Assembly: GCA_022410635.1 (NCBI GenBank)
Contig: JAJVDF010000228.1
Coordinates: 490,041 to 554,040 of the forward strand
Source: Tretioscincus oriximinensis
Lineage: Eukaryota > Chordata > Lepidosauria > Squamata > Gymnophthalmidae
Reading direction: 5' to 3'
DNA: 64,000 nucleotides
Under the pieces are notes generated by a model. That model was not told the DNA's origin. It did not search any database and worked only from the letters and a program-made list of their open reading frames with translations. The position numbers were made by a program, and so were the translations under genes. Within the stretch, counting starts at the first letter, position 1. Every line of letters begins with the position of its first letter. Shown here piece after piece: positions 1 to 13,222 of the stretch.

Positions 1-410
1 TATTGTGCACATGCTATCAATTGATCCATTATTTCTTTTTGCTCTATTGGCTGGAGGTTATTTAAATCTGCACGCATTACTGCCATTTTATCTGTTACAA
101 TGATCTGTANGTTTNACATATTCCAATATTTCCATAACATTTCACATTCCAAATCATATGAAAACATAATCCTCTTTGCTGATATTCTTGCCAATATAGT
201 CCATTTATGTTAGNAAAGAAATGTGCTAATTGTGCTGGGGTTCTGGTTTCTTTCAAACTGTTATACTTTTCTAATATTTCTTATTTCATGCTTTACATTT
301 TCCCTTTCTATTCTCATATCTAAACTCCATATCCCATTCAATTCTTCTATTATTTTCTCTCCTACTGTGTTGAGNTGTATATACTGTATATATATTCTCC
401 TTGCTATTGA
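1..410 (-). mobile_element. L1-type LINE fragment (ORF2 C-terminal part), degenerate
   Basis: Read on the minus strand, pieces such as EELNGIWSLDM and a TPAQLAHF-like stretch in another frame match the C-terminal region of the L1 copy at 7036-8112. Frameshifts and Ns break the frame. The left edge is cut by the window. Confidence 0.5.
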
Positions 411-411
411 A

Positions 412-658
412 AGCCAGTTTGTTGTAATGGTTAGAGTGTTGGACTCTCACCTGGTAGTCTCCCAGTTTGATTTCCCCGCTCCTCCACAAAAGCCAGATGG
501 GTGATCTTGGACCAGTCACAGTTTTTTAGAACTCTCTCAGCCTCACCTACATCACAGGGTGTCTGCTGTGGAGAAAGTAACAAAAGCTATATGTGCCTCC
601 CTTTGGTTGGCCACCTTGAGACCTTCGGGTATAGGGCAGGATATAACGAAAAATAAAT
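412..658 (+). mobile_element. tRNA-headed SINE with AAATA tail
   Basis: The head resembles a tRNA: an A-box-like aatggttagagtg near 427 and a decayed B-box (cagtttgatttcc) near 463-475. The body includes ccagtcacag and ctctcagcctcacctac, the tail ttgagaccttcgggtatagg, then AAATA repeats. Related copies in reverse lie at 28327-28568 and 31940-32136. Confidence 0.65.
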
Positions 659-662
659 AAAT

Positions 663-1918
663 AGCTTTATCTCCCAGGGATTCATAGAGAACTTATCAAT
701 TTTATTTAATCCCTTTACGTAATTGTAAAACGGTCTGGAAGCGGAATATAAAATACTTAGTGAAGGATTGGAGACAGGCCGCATCCACCTATGCATTTAA
801 CAGCACAGGAGATGGAAGATATAAAAATTATTNGGACCTACTTAAAATACAAGGGTATTATAAGATCAGGGACTTTATTGATATTAATGGTAACCCCATT
901 AATAGAACATTATTCAATAATATCCCAGTTAATCAAGGAGATAGATTCTGGTTATAGAAAAATGCCTTGTTTACCAGTATCCATAATGTTGATCTTCGTA
1001 ATGCCTTAACAGGAATAGCCCCCTTAGAAAAGATTCTTGAAATGAAATTAAAGGAGTTTGCGACATATATATTACTATATTGGATTGACAATATAAAACC
1101 AAGAATTATTAAAGGGATATTGGATGGAAGAACTGTCTATACCATTGAACGTATGGAATCACTGGAAAAATGCATGGCTTCAGTTAAAGGATAATAGAAT
1201 TAAAGAAACTGAGTTGAAATTAATTTCTAAATGGTATAAAACTCCTACTCAAATCTCGCACATAAATAACAGCCCTTCTCAATGCTGGCATGGTTGTATG
1301 GAAAGAGGCCATTATGTTCATATGTGGTTTAATTGCTAGCACTTGACTATTTTCCGTAACTCAATTATTAATGAAATTAATAACATCACCAATATTGACT
1401 TAAGGTTAACACCTGCGATGGGGATCTTCAATGAAGAATACTCTCATTTATACCCTTTTGAAATGTGAAATATTATTAGATATTCTATATATGCTGCCCA
1501 CCTAGTAGTTGCAAAAGGGTGGAAAGATAGATCCAAATGGATGTTTGCAGAGTGGAGGAACTATTTGNTAGACTTTGCCAAATTGATTTATTAAGAGAAA
1601 AAAAGGTTAAAGGGGATTGGCATACTTTTAAATCCATCATGTATATTGAAATGGCAAAAGCTCACTGCCTATGCGCAATTATCCACAAATGTATATCTTT
1701 ATGAGCCAATGATGTCTTTTCTGGAACTAAATCTTATATCTTAAGATAATTTCAGCCTTTGGGGAGGGGGGAGGGGGGAAGATGTCAATTAGTGTCTGTT
1801 TTGTTTTGTACATGTAACATAATGATGTTGTTATATATTTTCTCTTAAACTCCATATTCGTGGGGTTCATATGTTGGATATGTCTGTTATTTTCTTTAAT
1901 ATTCAATAAAAAAGGGAA
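663..1918 (+). mobile_element. L1-type LINE 3' end (truncated, degenerate)
   Basis: Broken frames at 760-957, 967-1194 and 1124-1339 give RQAASTY and the cysteine motif CWHGCMERGHYVHMWFNC typical of the L1 ORF2 C-terminus. A G-rich 3' UTR tract (1761-1778) and an A-rich tail near 1905 follow. 5' truncated. Confidence 0.65.
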
Positions 1919-1975
1919 AGTAACAAAAGCTATATGTGCTGCCCTTTGGTGNCCACCCTGAGAACTTTGGTTCTC
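1915..1975 (+). repeat. Duplicate of the SINE segment at 573-630
   Basis: The run beginning aagtaacaaaagctatatgt and continuing into the SINE tail (ccctttggt, ccacc, tgaga) repeats 573-630 on the far side of the L1 fragment. It could be a long target-site duplication or a second SINE. Confidence 0.5.
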
Positions 1976-3547
1976 CCTGAATTGTACAAAGATCTTCCAA
2001 TTTCATAAATCCCCTATTTTTTAATTTATTTAACATTTTACCCACGTTTTTCTCCCCATTATATTAATTATCCATATCAACGCTAATTTATTCACATTAT
2101 CCCTTATCAGTTGTTTTTTCCTTTTTAAAAAACGTTATAAGAACATAATATAACATATGAGGACCTGTGCTGAAACGGACTNGAGCCCATCTAGTCCAGC
2201 ATTCTGTCTCACACAGAGGCTCGCCAAGAAGAAGGCAAATTTTTCAACTGTTCTCGATGCCCTACTGTATTGAAAAATTCCTCATATGAGTCGTACGATA
2301 CTTTAGATGTCACGTTAGACCTGAATATTGGAGTTCTGAATACTGGAGTTTCTCTGGTACTGGAATTCTTGTTTGCCTACTGCTGGCTTCCAATATACTA
2401 CTCAGCTAACATTTAGATAATAATCCCGGCATCAAACACTCTCCCACGAATGCCATCTTGTCCTGGTAATTTGCTAGCATTTTGTTTATCAAGATACACA
2501 AGAACCTGGTCCCTGGTTACTTCTTTCTAACTTAATTCTTTGAATTCTCTTTCTGAAAAGATACGTTCAGAGGCATGTAATTCATTTGGAGTGCATCAAG
2601 ATGGTTGCTTTTTTTAATGTCCTTTCTGTTTATAGCACTAAAAGGGGTTTAGACCATAATCTCTGTCTGTCCACAGTAACTGAGAGATCGTTTTCCCTCC
2701 TTATGATTTTCTCTATTTCCCCTTGAAGCCCTGCCATAAATCTTTGCAATTGAGTGATCTGTACATCTTTTAGCACTGGCTCCTGGCTACCCTTGTAGAT
2801 GAGCAGGCAAATTCACAGGGAAACCTTTCCCTTAAACCTGTCCAAGTTTATGTGGGTGTAAGCAGGGATTTTAGTACCATCACGGCTTTTTTCNTGTGTC
2901 AGTTCAACAGGGAAAAAAGCAATAGTTAGAGCTCAAAAGCCTCTGCAGAAGAGCAAGCAAAGCATCTTAGCAGTTAATGCAGGCAATGTGTGCATGGTGC
3001 CATCATCTAGCACAAGATGATGATGATCATGTGGTAAATTTCTCAGAATCATTCTCTTATAGCATGAGAAGAAACACATGTGGATGCACCTGTAGTCTCT
3101 CAGCGATTTCTGTATAACTATCTCTTTTCTTATTGGATTTGTACTTCTGGGCTGTGATCACACCAGACTTCTATAATCAGAGTTTTCCTCAACTTTCACT
3201 TCAGTCTGCAATTGGTTTTTTCATTTGCAAACAAAATAATGCCCAGTCTGTGCTTGGTTTTTTTTCTTTTTTCATTCACAAGGCAGGTTGTCCTCAGCAC
3301 TTTTTCCACTCTTACTGATTTTTTAACTTCCCTCATCAATTATTTGTATCTAATGATGGTGGGGTTTCCTTAATTTCCTCCTCCCTAGTGTCATTTACTT
3401 TCCCTACTCTGCCTCTCAAGGATTTCTTTGGAATAAAGAAAATGCAAAACGATATGGAGGCACCAAGCCTAGTCTGATAAAGCAATACAGTTGCTTTGAT
3501 CTGAGGCTTTGGGCACATAATATAGACAGGCAGGCAGAAATAAGGGG
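1976..3547. other. Intergenic, mostly unassigned
   Basis: A short CR1-type 3' fragment in minus orientation lies at about 2145-2300 (agcccatctagtccagcat is the reverse of the CR1 end). The rest is AT-rich with only short chance ORFs; I see no gene. Confidence 0.4.
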
Positions 3548-3876
3548 CTTGGAAGAAGAAGAAGAAGAAGAAGAAGAACTTGGTTCTTATACCCCGCTTT
3601 TCTCACCTTTCAAAGGGACTCAAAGCGGCTTACAAGGACATATTTTGCCCGAAGGCTCACATTCTATCTTCCCCACCAGGCTATGGTGGTTGCCATGTAT
3701 CTACTTGCAGTCAGTTGCAATTTCTTGTAATTCATACTTTCAAATAGCTGGGTTGGCTAGAGCTACAGGCTAGTGGAAGGTGCTCATCCCTCCCCACTTT
3801 CAACACAGGGCTTCGAAACCTGATCTTCCAGGCGAGAGACGAATTCCTAAGCAACTGAGCTATCCGTGGAAGAGGC
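3548..3876 (-). mobile_element. tRNA-headed SINE with (TTC)n tail
   Basis: On the minus strand: a tRNA-like head with A-box (tagctcagttgctt) and B-box (ggtttcgaagcc) near 3875-3800. The body ends ttgtaagccgctttgagtcc, ataagaaccaa and a (TTC)8 tail at 3579-3548. Confidence 0.65.
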
Positions 3877-5377
3877 AAAAATGTCTTAGAATTTCCAATT
3901 CTTTCACATACATTCCTCATGGTTATGATTTTGAATATTCTTTCCCTACTCTTGAGTCTCAAGAAAAAGAATCAACCTGAATGAACAAGTGAATTCAGTG
4001 CTGGAAAACTGCAAAGAAATTAAAGATTGTAGGTGCAAGNGTATTGTCTGGATACAAATTGAGATGTCTCCTCACCTTAGATGACATGAAAAAATCTTAC
4101 TTAAGCCCTGATATATAAAATCTTTTAATGTTTCTCAAGATCCTTCTTAGTATTCCTGATTTCTACCTTGCATTTTTCTGTTAGAATGTATGTTGCTTCC
4201 TTTTCTTCTTTTCTGTCAAGCCTTCCATTTTTCAAATGCATTTTTCTTAATTATGATGACTTCTAATAAGCTGCTCTAGTGTCCTCCTAAATTTCCTCTT
4301 CTGCACTGTACACTTAAAGAGGCAAACGACCTATGCCCTCTCTTTCATATGGCAACTTTAATCCTCACCTTAGTGGAAATGGGAATCCCATTTTACCCAT
4401 CCTTTCAAATAGCAAAATATGTGTTGTAATCCCATGATCAGGTAGTTTCAAGAAGTATATTTGGATCTTGTCACTGCCTACAATCCATGATTCCTTTCAG
4501 CTTTTTTAGTGAGCCAGCAACTAGAAATTGGCATATGTCTGTTGCTATGATAGGCTTTACAAAAATGTTTGGAAGTTCCAAGCATTTGGGGTCAATATCT
4601 TTCACCTTGAGAGAACCTTGGTAAAGTCTCCTTATGAGATTATCCATTTATATGTCTTTATTGTAATTTAATTACTTTCCCTTTCCCTTTTATCTGCCTA
4701 AACAGCTGTTGGATGACTAGCTGACTTTCCATAAGCTTTAAATACCATATTAGTGTTCCCTGCCAGATTAGAAATAATAGGCTCAAAGGAACAGCATATC
4801 TGAAATGCACATGGGTTTTCATTGTCAGATCCAATAGTAATAATTCACTGACAAGCTTTTCACATCAGATATGTGNGTATGACCAAGAGAGAGAGAGAGA
4901 CAGACAGACAGATTCAGCAGAGGCAGAAGCTGCTGTTTTTAACTTACCATTAAATTGTTCCAATAATACGTAAGGGTGTTTAGTAGATAAAGAATACTGT
5001 TATGACACAAACATTTAACACATCCTCAATATTAAAAGAACTGAACTTCTAGTGTCAGAAATACACTGTGTTGTTATTTGTTACCTTATTTGGAAAACAG
5101 ATTATAACATCACTTGGCAACCTTACAATAGTATTCCAGGTGTTTTTTCCTGAAAATGTTTCATTGAAACTACTGGTTTGTATAATGGTTATTGAATAAT
5201 GTCCACATCAATTTGTTTTTTAAAAAATAAAATTCCAATAGCTTGTAGTAAGGCAGAAAACAATTCAACGTACTGATTTTACAGTCTCATGCATTTTAGT
5301 AACAAGAAAGGGTGAACAATTCAGTTACATGAAAAAATAGATACCCCCACCCCATTGAACTAAAAAGTGCCATCCAA
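3877..5377. other. Intergenic, nothing recognised
   Basis: AT-rich unassigned DNA. A short GA/GACA run lies near 4888-4910. There is no supported ORF or RNA gene. Confidence 0.4.
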
Positions 5378-5592
5378 GTAGTCTGACCAGATGACCCCTT
5401 TTGGGGTGGGNTGAAAACCCAGTTTTGGGGTGCCTCCCAGTTTTTTCTGAGGAATTTTTTTTCAAAAAAAGATTTTTTTTCGAAAAATATTTTGTTTTTT
5501 AACTTTTTTTTCCTCAGAAAAAAACCTGGAGGCACCCCAAAATGGGTGTTCAACCCCCCCCCCCCAAAGAAGGGGTCATCTGGTCAGCCTAC
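5378..5592. mobile_element. Inverted-repeat (foldback) element, copy 1
   Basis: The termini (ctgaccagatgacccc and ggggtcatctggtcag) are inverted. The inner arms also pair (gttttggggtgcctccc with aggcaccccaaaatggg; ttttttctgagg with cctcagaaaaaa) around an A/T-rich centre. A second copy is at 16196-16408. Non-autonomous DNA element of unassigned superfamily. Confidence 0.7.
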
Positions 5593-7035
5593 ATCCTACA
5601 TTTTGGAATAATTTATCTCTGTGGAGATACAGGTATATTATTACAGGTATATTACTGCAGTTGTAGATAAAATGCAGTGAATTACAATAAATGGAAATAT
5701 TATATGCCAGCTAATAAAGTTTTACGCAGCTCTTTTTTAGTTTTTTACTGTCTTAAGCTGCATTCTCATTAAGGATATTGAGCGAGTTGGCAGCAACATC
5801 ATGTAGAATTTGCCCCATAACCTCATGGAAGTTCAATGACCCACTAACTAAAAATGTTTGGGGACCTGGTTTTCTGTTAGCTCATTTTCTCGATTCAGCA
5901 GCAGACTTCTTTTAAATGTGAAAGACTGCTTAGTGGGGACACATTCATTAATGAGAATTCAGGGTAGCTGTAAAAAGCTCATTGGCTCTCGTCTCACTGA
6001 GATGTTGGGAATTTTAGTAAAATAAGCACAGCAATGACTTTTGGGGCATGTGATGTAACCAGGTCAATGGGAAATGTAACAGAGAAACAAGAAGCAGCAA
6101 AGAAAATTGGAGGTGAGTGGAGATGTACTCATGAATATGTTTTCACAGATTTAATAAAAACAGCGATTTTAAGGTTGTAATGGGGAAGCAGCTTTAGACA
6201 AGCTGAAATGTGAATGATAACAGTAAATGAAAGTATTGCCTAAAATACTTAAATAATATAAAAATGAAAATGGACTAGATGTGGACCAATAAATTGGAAC
6301 TGAATGCACAAGAGGTATAGTTTGTGTGTGTTAGAGAATCCCGAGTCCAGGAGGTTAAGAAGGCTCCTGATCTTCATGGGGTTGTTTTGCAACCAAAAGG
6401 ACAGGAATGTGATGGGGTTCATGTGCAATCTCTTCCCTACTTTCCAAAAACAGTTGTTTTTTAATACGTTAATTCTGCTTTTATTGTTAATCACCCTGAG
6501 ACCTTTGGGTACAGGGTGATATAGAAATGTAAATAAATAAATAAATGTGGCAGGATTAGTAGTATCTCCATCTCTAACTGGTTTGCCACTTTTGGCCTTT
6601 CTTGGATGTGGATCTTTTTTTCTTTTTAATTTTATTTAATAGTAACTATTTAATTAACAATATTTGCAAGATGTGCCTATGAAATCTTATGCCACCTACT
6701 TTTCTACTGTTAGTCTCTAAGTGCTACTAGCCCCTTTGCTGGAATATTTGCTAGCTGAGGTTGATATTTCCCAAGTACTAACTATGAAGGGTTCTGCTGT
6801 CCATTTACACCCTTAACCACCTTTCTAAATAAGGACTTGCTCTTGAGGGCAGAGATATCTATTCACAGCCCTCTTTCTACATCCTGGCTCTGATTCAGGA
6901 AAATCTTTGTTAGCAGGAGTTTCACTTAAGCTCCAGTAGTGCTTCTTTATTGATTTATGTACTGAAAATATTTGACATTGTGGTGTATGGATGACTAAAC
7001 ATCTAAATACTACTGTATGTAATGTCATAAATAAA
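5593..7035. other. Intergenic with an LINE/SINE tail at 6483-6547
   Basis: The segment accctgagacctttgggtac followed by AAATA repeats (6483-6547) is the common 3' tail seen at 600-660, 43257 and 61568. The rest is unassigned; a fragment near 6705-6745 resembles the repeat at 41855-41960. Confidence 0.45.
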
Positions 7036-8112
7036 GGTTAATCCTCTCCAAACTCAATCCTAATGATGAACCAAATTTAAAAATAGCGATCAAAGAATTA
7101 AATAAAAAAGTATAAAAATATTGGAACAACTATATGACCAAAAAGGAAACCCATTTAATCAACAACAAATAATAGATATTATAGGCCAAAGGTATTGGCT
7201 ACAGACATTAGCTATTGTGAGATATCTCAACAATGCATTTAAAAAAGAGGCAATAAAAAGACAAGATCTACCTATCGAAGCCAGAATAAGAATGATCTTA
7301 AAGGATCAGAATAAAATAATAACCAGAGTATTTAAAGAGATCAATAGCTATGGTGATAAAATACTATTGGAAATAAAAAATAGATGGAGTTTAGATATCA
7401 ACATAGAATTACAAAAAATCAAGATCTCCTTTAAAGAAATTAAAATAGAAAAAATGAGTAATCTGAAAGAAGCAAAAACGAAGATATTTCACAGATGGCA
7501 CAGGACTCCAGTTCAATTAGCGCATTTCATTCCTATGGCAATCAATACATGCTGGTTCGGCTGTCATGATAGAGCAGATTACTTCCATGTGTATTGGAGA
7601 TGTGTTGAGGCACAAGAATATTGGATTAAAATACAAAAAGAGATCAATAAAATTTACAATATTAATTTAATAATAACAGATAAAATGGTGATCTTTTTAA
7701 CTGACTTGGATCAAATAAGGGAAATCCAAATAAGGAATATAGTATATAATTTAATACCTTGTGCATAACTAACATTACTGAAAGGATGGAAAGATATTAA
7801 CAATCGGAATATTGAAATTTGGCATGAATATATCATAGAATGAATGGCAATAGATTTTAGACATGAGCATTGATAGCACTGGGAATGAGCTAAAAATATT
7901 ACAAATGAACCAAAATCTGTTAAAAATTATTTAATAATGTTGGGTACAGATCAAGTGAAAAGATTTAAAACAAATGTAATTGCTTTCTCTCCTTTTGTGC
8001 GAATCACGACATTTATAGAAGATTGCTGGGAGATGGTGGGGATGGTGGGTGGGCTGAAGGGTCACAATATGTAAAATGTATAACAATAAAAATATTTTTT
8101 TAAATAAAATAA
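7036..8112 (+). mobile_element. L1-type LINE 3' end with intact C-terminal frame
   Basis: An open frame at 7121-7768 (215 codons) reads through WLQTLAIVRYLN, FHRWHRTPVQLAHFIP and the cysteine motif CWFGCHDRADYFHVYWRC, the ORF2 C-terminal region of L1-type LINEs. After a stop, homology continues (LLKGWKDI). A G-rich 3' UTR segment (8029-8060) and an A-rich tail follow. 5' truncated, not autonomous. Confidence 0.75.
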
Positions 8113-9686
8113 AGGTAGCTGTTGCCTAAAGAAACTAAATTCCATTATAAATTAACACTGTTTCCTAGACTTTAGCCAACAGGTAATTTCCTCAGATTAT
8201 TCATAACTTCTCCCTTTTCCTGTTGATTAACCATCAGCTTTCAAATAACCCTGTCAAACTGAATTGGCTGCTTTGTGGAATCAATAAACATGTTACCAGT
8301 TGAGTGGCCATATTCACCTTAAAAACTTCCAGAATCCATGCCACTATTGAATTCTAAATACTGTGCCAGGAAAGTCGTACAGTTTTATCATATATATTTT
8401 TTAATCGTTATTTGTATTTGTCTATATTGGTATGGGATTGTATTTGTGATATGGTCAAGTCAACTAATTATTAATAATAAACAACAACGACCTGGTGAAG
8501 TACCAACAACCCATTTCTTAATTCAGTTTCCAAATGTTTCCAATTTTCAGGGAACTGTTCTCTGCATTGCCAGCCTTTCAATAAAACAATAGTATGCAAA
8601 ATATGGGTGATGGACCATTGGCACAGCTGCCGGTATGGTGACTTTCAACTGCATTTGACCAAAGCAAATTGCATTTTGGTCTGTTAAGCACGGAGATGGG
8701 ATTAGTGAAGATCAAAGGCAGAAAGTCTTTCAATGTGCCATTTGTTCTCCATCTTTTAATTTTCCAGTCATCCTGATTGAACCCTACTGACTGCATACTA
8801 CGGAACTGGTACCAAAAATTGCTGAAGCTTGAGAAAGATGAATTGTCACCATATTTTGTAGCAACAAGAAATGGGATTTTCAGCAGATTGTTACTTCTAC
8901 ACAGACAAAGATGCCAGAGCAACTTTGTCTGAAAGGAAAACTTGTAATAACTAACTGACTCAGAAGCTTCTACTACAAAGGAAAAGGACTCACTGACAGT
9001 ACAGTTTAAGACATACGGTATATTTTACTATATGTTGCATTAGATCACCCTTTTGAGAAACAAGTGTTTTGTTTTATTGCTATGTTATGGGGTTAGAGCC
9101 TTGTCTTGCTGAAAATAAAAATAATTTGGAAATTTATGTTGAGAAATGTGACATCTTCAAGACTAAAATGAACTATTATATGTACTGGGAGAAGCTGCTA
9201 TGGGATGATTAGACCAGAAATTGGCTGAGGTGCCACAGAGCAGACTAGTGGCCATATTCATGATAGCTGCCCCATCTTGATTTACCTTCAAAGCTGGACA
9301 ATGAAGGTTTCCCACTCTTCAAAGTTGAAGACTGAGTATGTTTCTGTATGGAGACAACAAAATATTGTTGAATTACAGAAGTGGACTGGGTTAATACTGC
9401 CACCATTGCCAAATTACACGGTGGCAGCAGAAACACAAGGAGGACCACTTTTTGCATCTAGTTGTTGGCTGATGAAAGGCCCATATAGCTATTATATTCC
9501 CCAGAAAACTATTCTTTCTGTTGAGTATATTAAGTCTGTATCCAACGATTTGGCTATCCATCTATCGTGAGCTAAGCAGATCTTGAGGAGTTCGCCATAC
9601 TGCCTAAACATCTCTAACCAATTAGGTCACTCATGCACAGACCTAAGCAATTAGGTCTAAGCATGAGTAGCAACATCCTCCTGTGA
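8113..9686. other. Intergenic, unassigned
   Basis: Open frames at 8578-8922 (-) and 9277-9570 (+) lack splice signals or recognisable domains, and I do not call them genes. Confidence 0.4.
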
Positions 9687-9726
9687 TTATTTAAAAAAGA
9701 TGGAAGAAGAAGAAGAGGAAGAAGAT

Positions 9727-9758
<32 letters not shown>

Positions 9759-9802
9759 AGAAGAAGAAGAAGAAGAAGAAGAAGAAGATGATGATGATGA
9801 TA
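9687..9802. repeat. GAA/GGA-rich polypurine microsatellite
   Basis: About 100 bp of imperfect then near-perfect (GAA)n, ending in (GAT)n near 9788-9800. A purine-only strand of this length can form triplex DNA. It may be the tail of a decayed SINE, since the SINE at 3548 also ends in GAA/TTC repeats. Confidence 0.9.
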
Positions 9803-10467
9803 CTAGTAACTAGTATAGCAGGATCCCTGGAAAAATACCATTGCTTGTTCCCAATCTTGCAGTTTTTGAGAGGAATTGTTTTCAATGCATAAAAAAGTTT
9901 GTACATTATTTGTTTTAAAACAGTCCTGATAATAATGCCATTAGAAATTGCTCCGGTGATTCTTCCTCCGTATGAAATGCAAATAGGGAAATTTATAGGA
10001 AAGTCTTTTGTTTTGATTGTCTAAAAAGACCCTAATTGGAAAACTGAGGGAAGGGGCCAGCAGTGCAGGAGCAATTCTCTATATATAATGAATCATGTTA
10101 ACAGAAATCCCTTTTAAGCATGCTTGCATCACTGATAATGAAGAGCACTTATGGTATCTGGTTTCTGAACAAGCCGTGATTACACGGTCTGGCAATTTCC
10201 TAAACTGCATTCATGCATTATGCTCCTTTAGGTGGATAAAGTGACCACAAGGATAAGCATGTGGATTTTTTTCCTCTCAAAGGAAAACAATATCTGATCT
10301 CACTATCCCAAAGCAAGAAATGTTAAATAAAAGATCTAAGTTCTTTCATTACTCTTAAAATAACAAAAAATGACAATAGGTTATTAAAGTCGCCCCAACC
10401 AATGATTCAAATTGAAATTCTAGACACTTTTCAATTGGGCTTTAGGCTTTGTTTGGTATTTTTGTAC
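9803..10467. other. Intergenic, nothing recognised
   Basis: AT-rich sequence without long ORFs, repeats or RNA motifs that I can identify. Confidence 0.4.
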
Positions 10468-11080
10468 TACAAGAACATAGTTGACTGCCAGAGCCCATCT
10501 AGTCNGGTTTTCTGTCTCACACAGTAAGCCACCAATTGCACCTGGGCAGTCTGGAACAGAAGAAGACAAAATCTTCAAACTGATCTCGATGTCCTACAAA
10601 AGGCATTTCAGGAATACTGCCTGTTGCTCCATCTCGGAGGCAGTTAAAAACATCCATCCTAGTAGCTATTTATGCTCATGGCTTCCATGAATCTGTCTAA
10701 TCTTGTCTTAAAGCTATCCAGACTGCTAGCTACCACCACCTCTTCTGGAAGTAATTTCCATAAGCTGATAACCCTCTGGGTGAAAAAATGCTTTTTTTTC
10801 TGTCCTCACTTTTCTGCCCCTCAGTTTCAAGAAATGCCCTCTGATCCTAATGTTGTGTGATAGAGAAAATAGTTTTTCTCTATTCACCTTATCCATACCA
10901 TGCATGATTTTATACACTTCAATTAGGTCTCCTCACAAATGCTGCCTTTGGAGGCTGAAGAGGCCCAGATATTGCAGCCGGATTTCATAAGGGAGGTGCT
11001 CTAGTTCTTTAATCATTCTTGTTGCCCTTTTTTGCACCTTCTCTAGTTCTACACTGGGAGATGGGGGAGTGTGGCTCTGT
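10468..11080 (-). mobile_element. CR1-type LINE 3' end
   Basis: The order of phrases is that of reverse-oriented CR1 ends: aagaacatag..., gagcccatctagtc, ctgtctcacacag, cttgtcttaaagctatcca, accctctgggtgaaaaaatg, catgattttatacacttca, ttgcaccttctctagtt. It matches the copies at 30196-30778 (+) and 51418-52690 (-). Confidence 0.75.
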
Positions 11081-12240
11081 TAATTGTCATGCGTAACATG
11101 TCACAGTAACATTGTGACCGTATATCCTTCTTGGTCTTTCGAATGAAGAGGTAGCTTAGGACGCCCCACTTACAGGGAGTTGAGAGCAGGTAAAAATTTT
11201 ACCTTTGTCTTCTGTTCTAGAAATAGTTGAATGACTTCTGCATCCTGAGGTGTATGCTGAAGCTTAGCAGCAATGAAAGGTTTAGGAAAGATTTTAAANT
11301 ATCATGATGTCTCACTGGACACAAAGCTCAGAATGGTTGTCTTGATATGTAGAGCAGTCTTGTATGGAAATGAAAATTGGACATGGATAAACAATAGACT
11401 TTTCTGAACGTTAGTCCTGGAGAAGACTTTTCAGGATATCATGGATAACTAAAAACCAAATCAAACTTCAGTTTACATTTAGAAGCACAAATGGTGAGCA
11501 TTTAATGAATAGAACAAACTACCAGGAAAGGAGAGGAGGAAAAGAAGACAGTCAGTTAGGAGATGAATATATTATTTTTTAAAAAAAATGTGGAAAAACA
11601 GCCAGTTAATTAACTGTATGGTGGAACCTTAGGGTAAAAGTAGGAGGAGAAGAATGAAGAATACAAACAGGAAAATAATATGTAATTACTTACATTATAT
11701 GACAAATAGTTGTTAATCATAATCAACATAATTATCATCACTTTTATTAAATAGATAACAATTAGATGTTTGCACAATCAAGGGCAAATTTAGATGTGGG
11801 GACAAAGTTTTATCTTTGTCATTAATTTCTAACTGAGTCCAACGAAATNATTGATTTTAAAAAGTTCATATTTCTTTCCTTATTAATAGAGATAGTAAAT
11901 TAGCCTTAAGCCACAGCAAATTCAATGGACCTTACTCTGAAGCAGGCAAATATTATATTGTAACCTAATCTCCATTAAGACTATCCGTATTTTCCAGATC
12001 ACAAGATTGTTGCTTATTTCATTCCTTTCACATTATGATCATGCCATGTTACTTGTTTCATGCACAAATAACAATGCAATGTTTGTCAAAGATCTAAGCT
12101 AAATACCTAGGGCACTTTCTTCATATGCTTTCAGGAAAAACAAATATGTTTATTGACATTAGCAATATAAAATGAATTGTATTCTTTAAGTACTCCTTGA
12201 AAACATTAGGAATCCTATTATAACCATCTTTGTTTTTAGC
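11081..12240. other. Intergenic, nothing recognised
   Basis: AT-rich unassigned DNA with single Ns and no supported ORF. Confidence 0.4.
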
Positions 12241-12680
12241 ATTAAATTTATTTATTTATACCCTGTCTTATACATGAAGGTTTCCATGTGGCCAACAATA
12301 AAAAACAACAGTACAAAATTGACANATTAAAAACAGTATCAAAACAGTAACCAAAGGCCAGGTTAAAGAGGTGCACCTTCAAAGATCTTTTGAAAGAATA
12401 CAATGATGGTGACAGAAGCACCTCGAGGGGGAGACTATTCCACAGACTGGGGAAAACTACTGAAAAGGCTTTTCCCTGAATTCCCACTCCTTTTGCTGTT
12501 GAGAGAAGTGGTACAAGTAGAAGGGCCTCCCCAGCAGATCTTAAGGCACAGGCAGGTTGATATGGGAGAAGGCATTCCTTTAGATATTTGAGTGCGAAGT
12601 TATTTAGGGTCTTATAAGTTAACATTAACACCTTGAATTGGGCTCGGTAGCAGACTGGCAGGTGTAATACAACTTTTAAA
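12241..12680 (-). mobile_element. L2-clade LINE 3' end (C-terminal coding part)
   Basis: The minus-strand frame at 12724-12248 reads [19 protein letters not shown], then AFSVVFPSLWNSLPLEVLL and FKRSLKVHLFNLAFGY. This is the domain C-terminal to the reverse transcriptase in L2-like LINEs, followed by a short 3' UTR and an AAATA tail. Confidence 0.75.

Positions 12681-13222
<542 letters not shown>

Noticed and set aside
3780..3876. tRNA gene on the minus strand
   Set aside because: A- and B-box-like motifs are present, but the sequence continues into a SINE body with a TTC tail and the cloverleaf is not intact.
7121..7768. 215-codon plus-strand frame as a cellular gene
   Set aside because: C-terminal part of L1 ORF2 with its cysteine motif, followed by a retroelement 3' UTR and A tail.
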